In this document: one piece after another, positions 1 to 5,069 of the stretch
Layout of the letters: every line of letters starts with the position of its first letter
Numbering within the stretch: position 1 is the stretch's first letter
DNA from: Gemmatimonadota bacterium
Lineage (GTDB): Bacteria; Gemmatimonadota; Gemmatimonadetes; Palauibacterales; Palauibacteraceae
Assembly: GCA_016649455.1 (NCBI GenBank)
Contig: JAENXO010000228.1
Location: 1 to 5,069, forward strand
DNA length: 5,069 bases
Direction of reading: 5' to 3'
Position numbers and translations under genes: made by a program
Notes under the pieces: model-generated
The model's input: only the letters and a program-made list of their open reading frames with translations
Database searches by the model: none
What the model was told of the DNA's origin: nothing

Positions 1-1
1 G

Positions 2-2221
2 CCGCTAGAGGTTCACGTGGTCAGCGACCGGTCTCCTGTGGTGCGCGTGATCAGACCGGGCCGAGATGTCGAAGTGACGATCGAGCCTACCCTGCCACTC
101 GTGGTCGACGCTTCGGACGACGTGGGGATTCACCGACTCGAGCTCACGGTGTGGCGCATTTCGGCTGCCGGTCTCCGGGAGGATTCAGTTCAGTCAAAGC
201 TGGCAGACGGCTCCGGTGAACCCAGGCGGATCGTTCAGGCTGTACTTCCGCTGTCCGGGCTGTCTCTCGCGCCGGGTGATACTCTGTTCTACCAGGTCCA
301 CGCTCGGGATGGGAATCCGGCTACACCGGCCGGATCCTCGCGGATCTGGCGTGTCGTGATGCCGTCGATCGAGGAGTTCCGGCGAGGCGCTACCGAGCAG
401 ACAGGAGAACTGGCAGAGGAAGCCGATGCGCTGGCTGACGAAGTCCGGAATCTTGGTGAGCTGGCCCGTGAAGCGTCGGCAAGCATGGCGTCTTCCGGGG
501 AGACCGGTGCAACCGGTTTCGAGGCAACTGAGGAGGCGCGTGCGGTCGAGCAACTCGGTAGGGACGTCGAGAGTCACATGAAGGAGCTCGAGCAGGAATT
601 CGCGGAGCTCAAGCGAGGACTCGAATCGTCGCCCGTAAGCGAGCCGTCACTGCGCCACCGGCTCGACGAGCTGGGGTCTCTGCTCCAGGAACTCCGGGAA
701 TCGGGACTCGCTGACCGTCTACGTGCGCTGGAGGAAGCCTTGCGGGGTCTCGACCCGAGTGCGATGAGAGATGCCCTGGATGCTGTCGCAGAGCAGTCCA
801 CCGACCTCGAGCGGCGGGTGGACGAGGCGGCAGATCTGTTGGAACGGGTGGCCACCGAACAGGCGACGCGGGATGCGGCTCTGGAGGCGGCGGAACTGTC
901 CGAGCGGCAGGCGCGCGCCGCGGAGACCTACTCAGACTCGGACCGGTGGGCGGAAGACGAGGCAGACCTTGCTGCTCAGGCCGAAGAGCTGGCGGAACGG
1001 CTGCAGGAGGTGAAAGACCGCCTCGAGGCGAATGGCGCTGACCGATCCGCGGACTCCGTCGGTGCCGCGGAATCAGAGATCCGCGAGGCGGTGGATGCGA
1101 TGCGCGAAGCGGCGGGTTCGCCGCAGGGGGAGCAGACCCCGGACCGGCCGCAGGCCAGGAAGGGCGAGCAGACTCCGCAGGGTGAACTGGCCCGGGACGG
1201 GCGTCGTGCAGCACAGGAAGCCGCCTCCTCGATGGAGGACGCGGCGCGCCAGATGAAGGAAGCGGCCCGTTCGCTCAATACAGACTGGAAACAGGAAGCC
1301 GTTGATGCGCTCGACACGGCGTCGCGACAGGCCCTGGACCTGGCGCGGGAACAGGCGGATCTGGCGGAGCGGCTTCATTCCGGCAGCCTCGGGCGTGAAA
1401 TGGCGGGCCGGCAGGACGCGATCACCCGGGGACTGGACCAGGTGCTCGAAGCCCTTTCCTCCGCGTCCCGCAAGTCAGCCCTCGTCGACCGGAAGGTGGG
1501 ACCAACGGCGGCGCGGGCACGCGACAGGATGCAGATTCTCGGACGAGAATTGTCCGACGGCCTGGCCACTCCGGAAGGGGCTTCCGCCGAGAGCCGTTAC
1601 CTGGCCGAGGAAATGAATGAACTGGCCGGCCGTCTTCGGGCAAGCCGCAAAGCGATGGAAGAAGCAGAGTCCGGGACGGGAATGGAGGAAGCGCTGGAGC
1701 GACTGTCGCGATTGAGCGAGGCGCAGGCTGGTCTCAACCGGGATGCAGGAGGGCTGATGATGTTGTCCGGAACCGGTTCACCGATTCCGGCTGACATGGA
1801 GGCGATCGCCGCTCGTCAGCAGCGGATTGCTGAGCAGCTACGCGATCTGTCGGAACAAAGCGGGGCCGAATCGCTGCCTGCCCGACCTGAGGCCCTGGCC
1901 TCCGAGGCCGATGAAATCTCGCGCACGCTGAGGAAATCCGGCATCAATCGTGAGACCCTGCAGCGTCAGGAGCGGCTTTTCCGGCGCCTGCTCGATGCGG
2001 GCCGGACTCTTGAGCGAGATCCGGACCCGAACCGCCGGGAGTCCAGGACGGCGGTCGCGGGTGAGGCTGCGATTCCGCTGGAGCCCCCGGCGGGCGCGCT
2101 GGCCGGGCCGCGTTACCCATATCCGGATGAAGCTGCATTGCGCAGCGTGTCCCCTGTGGCTCGCAGGCTGATTCTGGACTACTTCGACCGACTGAACCGG
2201 AGCGGGAGCGCGAGTCCATGA
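2..2221 (+). CDS. DUF4175-like envelope coiled-coil protein, C-terminal part (5' truncated)
   Basis: The reading frame is already open at base 2, and the residues before the first GTG (17) continue the same domain, so the true start lies upstream and GTG 17 is only an internal codon. Numbering from that GTG, residues 1-115 look like a beta-sandwich (Ig-like) domain with alternating hydrophobic strands and a DASDDVGIHRLEL segment, typical of the domain before the helical part in DUF4175-type proteins. From about 118 to 690 the protein is almost all charged Ala/Glu/Arg/Leu helix with heptad-like spacing, interrupted by a Pro/Gly/Gln linker near 367-392. A segment at 646-676 (ETLQRQERLF, then RRLLDA and NRRES) and a tail at 700-728 (YPYP, then ARRLILDYFDRL) look conserved in the family as I remember it. 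There is no cysteine. Membrane segments are expected upstream but not seen. The stop overlaps the next start by four bases. Function is unknown; a structural or scaffold role in the envelope is inferred. Family assignment is moderately sure; the reading frame is nearly certain. Confidence 0.85.
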   Translation, partial: PLEVHVVSDRSPVVRVIRPGRDVEVTIEPTLPLVVDASDDVGIHRLELTVWRISAAGLREDSVQSKLADGSGEPRRIVQAVLPLSGLSLAPGDTLFYQVHARDGNPATPAGSSRIWRVVMPSIEEFRRGATEQTGELAEEADALADEVRNLGELAREASASMASSGETGATGFEATEEARAVEQLGRDVESHMKELEQEFAELKRGLESSPVSEPSLRHRLDELGSLLQELRESGLADRLRALEEALRGLDPSAMRDALDAVAEQSTDLERRVDEAADLLERVATEQATRDAALEAAELSERQARAAETYSDSDRWAEDEADLAAQAEELAERLQEVKDRLEANGADRSADSVGAAESEIREAVDAMREAAGSPQGEQTPDRPQARKGEQTPQGELARDGRRAAQEAASSMEDAARQMKEAARSLNTDWKQEAVDALDTASRQALDLAREQADLAERLHSGSLGREMAGRQDAITRGLDQVLEALSSASRKSALVDRKVGPTAARARDRMQILGRELSDGLATPEGASAESRYLAEEMNELAGRLRASRKAMEEAESGTGMEEALERLSRLSEAQAGLNRDAGGLMMLSGTGSPIPADMEAIAARQQRIAEQLRDLSEQSGAESLPARPEALASEADEISRTLRKSGINRETLQRQERLFRRLLDAGRTLERDPDPNRRESRTAVAGEAAIPLEPPAGALAGPRYPYPDEAALRSVSPVARRLILDYFDRLNRSGSASP
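1121..1189 (+). repeat. Small Gln/Pro-rich linker with two GEQTP copies
   Basis: Within the coiled-coil protein, residues 369-391 carry GEQTP at 1127-1141 and again at 1163-1177, with PQGE flanking both ends. Proline and glycine here break the long helix, so this is probably a flexible hinge between two coiled-coil segments. The two DNA copies differ at third codon positions, so this is not a recent tandem duplication. Confidence 0.5.
2204..2208 (+). promoter_or_regulatory. Probable ribosome binding site of the TPR gene
   Basis: A GGGAG stretch lies nine bases before ATG 2218, inside the end of the upstream coding region. The spacing suits a Shine-Dalgarno element and supports this start. 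GC-rich DNA produces such purine runs by chance, so the support is moderate. Confidence 0.5.
2218..2221 (+). promoter_or_regulatory. ATGA stop/start overlap (translational coupling)
   Basis: The ATG of the TPR gene (2218-2220) shares bases with the TGA stop of the coiled-coil gene (2219-2221). This arrangement usually means one transcript and termination-reinitiation by the same ribosomes, which would keep the two products in fixed proportion. The overlap is seen directly; the coupling is inferred. Confidence 0.75.
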
Positions 2222-2316
2222 GCCGCCTCATCCGGACAGGCGCGGCCGGTCTGACGAGGTTCCTCGTATTCCTTGCGGTCAACAGCGTGTGGTTCGGGGC
2301 GGGCACGGTCCGGGCA
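2218..2316 (+). other. Signal peptide coding segment of the TPR protein
   Basis: Residues 1-33 have a basic N-region (Arg3, Arg6, Arg14), a hydrophobic core FLVFLAV and a small-residue cleavage site V-R-A before Gln34. This predicts Sec export to the periplasm. No lipobox cysteine is present, so a lipoprotein is unlikely. Confidence 0.8.
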
Positions 2317-4038
2317 CAGGTAGGCCCGTCGACTTCGAGCGAGAGCCGGGCTCTCTCCCGGGCGGCGAGCGCGGAGAGGGCCGGCCGGATTGAAGACGCC
2401 CGTGGGGAACTCGAGACAATCCTCGATGCGAATCCCGGCTCGTCGACCGCGCTCGCAATGCTGTCGCAGCTGCTTGCCCCCAGGGGTCGGGCGGCTGAGG
2501 TCCTGCTTCGTGCGGAACGTGCTGTCGAGGCCAACGGCCCGGATGATATGGTCGCGATGGTGGTGTGGATTCGAACTCTGGGCGCGGTGGGGTTGGCCGA
2601 CAGTGCTCTTGCGTCGGTCGAACGGTGGGCCACGGACCGACCTGGAATGCCCACGGCGTACAGTGAGTGGTCCCAGGTCCTGTCGTCTGCAGGCCGAAAT
2701 GCGGAAGCGGCCAGCGTGCTCGTTTCGGGACGCGAAGCGACCGGGAGCTCGAGTGCGTTCGCTCAGGAGCTGTCGGCTTTGCGCGCGAGTTCTGGTGACT
2801 ACACCGGCGCTGCAGCGGAGTGGGCTACACTGCTCGGCTGGGGAGACCCGGGAATCTCGGCCGTGATGGATCGAATCGAGAGTCCGGATGTGGATTCTGA
2901 AGCGGCCATCCGCGCTCTGAACGAGGTCATTTCCGACGCCGAATATCCGTTCCACGTGCGCCGCGGAGCCCTTTCCCTTGCCCTGAGGCTGGAGGACAGG
3001 GATTGGTCGCGGGACATCGCTGAGCAGATCGTGGAGACGGTGCCCGCCGAAACGCGGCGGCTCGTGCTACGAGACTACTACGTCCAGGCCTATAATCTCT
3101 CCTGGTCGGAGGATGCGTCATGGGCGGCAAGTCGGCTGGAAGAAGATTCCGTCAGTGACGCCGAGCGGCGGCACTGGCGGGCAATGCGTGCGGACGTCGC
3201 CTACCTGTCCGGGGATTCCGCCGAGGCCGAGCAGGCCTTCTCCGCGCTGGCTCAGTCGGCGGAGCCGGGAACCGAGACCCACCGTCGGTCCCTGCGCCGC
3301 CTGTTTTCCATCCGCGCGGCCGAAGGATCGGCGGAGGCTGAGTCGCTTCTCGCTGCGTACGCCGCGGAGTACCCGGATGACACCGCCGAACTTGTCGAGA
3401 TGGGGGTTGAGTTGTCGATCGCGAGGGTGACCGCCGGCGACATCGAAGGGGCGAAGACGGCGCTCGAACTGCTCCCCCAGCCGATCGATCCGTCCCTCGC
3501 TTCACGCATCGAAGGACAGCGAGGAGTTCTGGCCCTGTTCGACGGTCGCCCGGCCGTGGCCCTGGGGCACCTCGAGACGGCCGCGTTCATCCCCGGGGGA
3601 GACCCGGTGCGACGGACTGACGCCCTTCTGCTTGCCGACGCGTTGGATCGATCGGACTCCGTCTCGGCGACCGCGCTCGGACACGGGATGCTGGTGCTCA
3701 TGTCTGATCGGGATCCCCGACCGATGCTGACCGCCGCCGGGACCTGGACGAACAGCGGGGCTCCCGAAGCCGCGCCGGCTCTGCTCGCTCTCGCGGCCGG
3801 AGCGCTCGAAAAATCCGGATTTCCCTCGGAGGCAAGGCAGGTTCGCCTGGATCTCGTATCCACGTACCCCGCTTCGGCGGAAGCGCCGGCAGCGACCCTG
3901 GCGTTGGGCCGGGAGGCGTTGCCGCGAGATGTTTCCGAAGCTCGTGTCTGGTTCGAGCGCTTGATCGTGGATCACCCGGACCACGCCCTCGCACCAGTGG
4001 CTCGCCAGGAACTCGCGGTACTGGATGCTGTTCCGTGA
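2218..4038 (+). CDS. Exported TPR-like helical-repeat protein, 606 aa
   Basis: This complete gene encodes a 606-residue protein with a signal peptide: basic start (MSRLIR), hydrophobic core around 8-29 and a likely cleavage after VRA (33) before Gln34, so the mature protein should be periplasmic. The rest is a series of Ala-rich helix pairs resembling tetratricopeptide repeats. The clearest unit is at about 45-78 (AGRIEDARGELETIL then NPGSSTAL); weaker ones follow near 79-110, 111-145, 146-177 and 179-213. The last 75 residues (about 532-606) resemble the end of BamD/YbgF-type TPR proteins, with STYPASAEAP and then VWFERLIVDHPDHALAP. The middle (about 215-520) is helical but its repeats are degenerate. 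No catalytic motif and no cysteine are seen, so a binding or scaffolding role is inferred. ATG 2218 is chosen because it gives the signal peptide, overlaps the upstream stop as ATGA, and has a purine-rich GGGAG nine bases upstream. The stop overlaps the next gene's GTG. Confidence 0.9.
   Translation: MSRLIRTGAAGLTRFLVFLAVNSVWFGAGTVRAQVGPSTSSESRALSRAASAERAGRIEDARGELETILDANPGSSTALAMLSQLLAPRGRAAEVLLRAERAVEANGPDDMVAMVVWIRTLGAVGLADSALASVERWATDRPGMPTAYSEWSQVLSSAGRNAEAASVLVSGREATGSSSAFAQELSALRASSGDYTGAAAEWATLLGWGDPGISAVMDRIESPDVDSEAAIRALNEVISDAEYPFHVRRGALSLALRLEDRDWSRDIAEQIVETVPAETRRLVLRDYYVQAYNLSWSEDASWAASRLEEDSVSDAERRHWRAMRADVAYLSGDSAEAEQAFSALAQSAEPGTETHRRSLRRLFSIRAAEGSAEAESLLAAYAAEYPDDTAELVEMGVELSIARVTAGDIEGAKTALELLPQPIDPSLASRIEGQRGVLALFDGRPAVALGHLETAAFIPGGDPVRRTDALLLADALDRSDSVSATALGHGMLVLMSDRDPRPMLTAAGTWTNSGAPEAAPALLALAAGALEKSGFPSEARQVRLDLVSTYPASAEAPAATLALGREALPRDVSEARVWFERLIVDHPDHALAPVARQELAVLDAVP
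4035..4038 (+). promoter_or_regulatory. GTGA stop/start overlap (translational coupling)
   Basis: The GTG start of the third gene (4035-4037) overlaps the TGA stop of the TPR gene (4036-4038). No good Shine-Dalgarno sequence lies at normal spacing: the nearest purine-rich core, AGGA at 4007-4010, is 24 bases away. Initiation therefore probably depends on ribosomes finishing the TPR gene. The first in-frame ATG (4170) would remove the signal peptide and cut into the conserved LLVPMD segment, which favours the GTG. Confidence 0.65.
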
Positions 4039-4136
4039 GACACGGGAGATGGGAGCCCGGGAGGCGAGGCCTGCTCCTCGGCGGCAGCCCGTGTATTGCG
4101 GCCGGCCTCGCGGTCGCATTTGCAGTCGTGACCGCC
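4035..4136 (+). other. Signal peptide coding segment of the third protein
   Basis: Residues 1-34 show a basic N-region with five Arg residues, a hydrophobic core from Gly12 to Val32 and a V-T-A site before Gln35. A second possible site, L-A-A before Gln40, would remove 39 residues and leave the mature protein starting just before the LLVPMD segment. The paired Arg10-Arg11 is followed by Gly-Leu-Leu, which only loosely resembles a Tat motif, so Sec export is favoured. Confidence 0.7.
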
Positions 4137-5069
4137 CAGGAGTTGGCCGCCCAGAGTCTGCTTGTCCCGATGGACAGAACCCAAACAGATCACCTCCGAG
4201 CGTACGGTCTCGTGTACGAAACGATCGAAGCCGGAGAGCCGGCGGAGTGGTTGCTGAACTATCGGGCCGGCTCGTTTCTGCTCCCGGCTCTCACGAGAGT
4301 CGAACAGCAGGCGGCGCTTCTGGGAGTCAAGGTCGAGCGGCTGACGGGATCTGAACTGGCGAAGATCCGATCGAAGATCGAGTCGGCGAACATGGAGTCT
4401 GTTCCGCTCGAGAAGGCTCCACGGATCGCCGTGTACACACCACCCAACAGTTCTCCATGGGACGATGCCGTGACGCTCGCGCTGGAGTACGCGGGAATCC
4501 CGTACGAGCGGGTATGGGACAGGGAGGTTCTGCGAGGTGGTCTGTCGCAGTACGACTGGCTCCATTTGCACCACGAGGACTTCACCGGGCAGTACTCGAA
4601 ATTCTGGCTCAATTACGCGGGAACCGCGTGGCTACAGGAAGAGGTGGAGCGCAACTCGGCGGTTGCCGAGGAATTCGGTCTTCCAGACGTTCCCGCCCTC
4701 AAGAAGGCCGTAGCCCGGTCCATTCGCTCCTACGTGGAGGCCGGCGGACTCCTGTTCGCAATGTGTACGGCGACGGAGACACTCGACCTGGCCCTCGCGG
4801 CGTTCGACACCGACATCGCGGCGACATTTGCCGATGGGACTCCGCCTGCCGCTGATGCGACCGGCCGGCTCCGCTGGGATTTGACGATGGCGTTCGCGGA
4901 TGCCGAGGTAGTCCTCGATGCCAGTCTGAGCGCCTTTTCGGATATCGACGGGCACCAGGTGAATACTCCATGGCGGCTTCCGCTCGGCAGCTTCGCATTG
5001 TTCGACTTCAGTGCGAAGATCGATCCGGTCCCGGCGATGCTCACGCAGAGTCACGAGCGCGTGGTTCCC
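4035..5069 (+). CDS. Exported protein of the 'asparagine synthetase B'-labelled family, with GATase1-like region (3' truncated)
   Basis: The first 345 residues are visible and the frame runs off the window end. GTG 4035 is chosen because it overlaps the preceding stop (GTGA) and gives a signal peptide: basic RHGRWEPGRR, hydrophobic core about 12-34, cleavage after VTA (34) or LAA (39). Mature residues 42-85 (LLVPMDRTQTDHLRAYG, then EWLLNYRAGSFLLP) match a family I recall from Bacteroidota and Gemmatimonadota, about 400-430 residues long, so some 60-90 residues are probably missing. Residues about 128-260 read like an alpha/beta Rossmann-type domain: RIAVYTPP, then SPWDDAVTLALEYAGIPYE, then YDWLHLHHEDFTGQ (173-186), then YVEAGGLLFAMCTATET with Cys244 after a predicted strand, as in a class I glutamine amidotransferase elbow. 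There is no N-terminal Cys2 nucleophile and no SGGxDS ATP-pyrophosphatase motif, so the asparagine synthetase name is not supported. Function is unknown. An alternative is an inactive ligand-binding relative of the GATase1/ThuA-like fold. Confidence 0.85.
   Translation, partial: MRHGRWEPGRRGLLLGGSPCIAAGLAVAFAVVTAQELAAQSLLVPMDRTQTDHLRAYGLVYETIEAGEPAEWLLNYRAGSFLLPALTRVEQQAALLGVKVERLTGSELAKIRSKIESANMESVPLEKAPRIAVYTPPNSSPWDDAVTLALEYAGIPYERVWDREVLRGGLSQYDWLHLHHEDFTGQYSKFWLNYAGTAWLQEEVERNSAVAEEFGLPDVPALKKAVARSIRSYVEAGGLLFAMCTATETLDLALAAFDTDIAATFADGTPPAADATGRLRWDLTMAFADAEVVLDASLSAFSDIDGHQVNTPWRLPLGSFALFDFSAKIDPVPAMLTQSHERVVP

Noticed and set aside
504..521. Direct repeat ACCGGT...ACCGGT in the coiled-coil gene
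   Set aside because: Two six-base copies encoding Thr-Gly within coding sequence are expected by chance in GC-rich DNA and have no flanking structure.
609..1317. Antisense open frames of 201 and 113 codons opposite the coiled-coil region
   Set aside because: Pro/Arg/Ser-rich low-complexity translation is what the reverse complement of Ala/Glu/Arg/Leu helix codons gives. No start context or domain supports them.
1944..2955. Long antisense open frames (236 and 258 codons) across the junction of the first two genes
   Set aside because: They are Arg/Pro/Ser-rich, have no recognisable domain, overlap each other, and lie opposite frames with clear signal peptide, helix and TPR features. GC-rich DNA with G/C third positions produces such shadows.
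4035..4136. Twin-arginine (Tat) signal or lipoprotein signal in the third protein
   Set aside because: Arg10-Arg11 lacks the S/T-RR-x-F-L-K context, and Cys20 is preceded by Gly-Ser-Pro in the middle of the hydrophobic region, which is not a lipobox.
4025..4354. Plus-strand 109-codon open frame at the beginning of the third gene
   Set aside because: It is out of frame with the signal peptide and the LLVPMD/YDWLHLHHED segments, and its product is Arg/Gly-rich without features.
3252..4574. Antisense open frames of 200-205 codons opposite the TPR gene and the start of the third gene
   Set aside because: They mirror real coding sequence, lack domains and would cross the coupled gene junction on the opposite strand.
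4457..4855. Plus-strand 132-codon open frame inside the third gene
   Set aside because: It is a +1/+2 shadow of the third gene, Arg/Gly-rich, with no recognisable domain.

Overview
This 5.07 kb window is densely coding, GC-rich DNA. It holds three co-oriented plus-strand genes that touch or overlap: a 5'-truncated gene, one complete gene and a 3'-truncated gene. No RNA genes, mobile elements, CRISPR arrays, terminators or intergenic gaps are visible. The high GC content, GC-biased third codon positions and the types of proteins suggest a Gemmatimonadota or related FCB-group bacterium. That assignment is inferred from resemblance to families I recall and is not proven by a marker gene.

Layout: (1) Positions 2-2221 encode the C-terminal part of a large envelope protein. 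A beta-sandwich-like domain is followed by roughly 580 residues of charged, Ala/Glu/Arg-rich helix (coiled coil) and a short conserved-looking C-terminal tail. It resembles DUF4175-type proteins, whose usual N-terminal membrane segments would lie upstream of this window. (2) Positions 2218-4038 encode a 606-residue exported alpha-helical repeat (TPR-like) protein with a clear signal peptide. (3) Positions 4035-5069 and beyond encode an exported protein of a family that databases often label 'asparagine synthetase B'. The visible sequence shows no sign of that enzyme. It has a candidate GATase1-like nucleophile-elbow cysteine and a His/Asp/Glu-rich motif.

The genes are joined by 4-base overlaps (ATGA at 2218-2221 and GTGA at 4035-4038), so they very probably form one operon with coupled translation. 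All three products appear to act outside the cytoplasm: one membrane-anchored coiled-coil protein, one soluble helical-repeat scaffold and one possible enzyme or enzyme-derived domain. In Bacteroidota and Gemmatimonadota, as I recall, such genes lie near MoxR ATPase, DUF58 and VWA (Bat-like) genes, but none of those is in this window. The most interesting possibility is that the three form an undescribed envelope complex in which the third protein is the catalytic or ligand-binding part.
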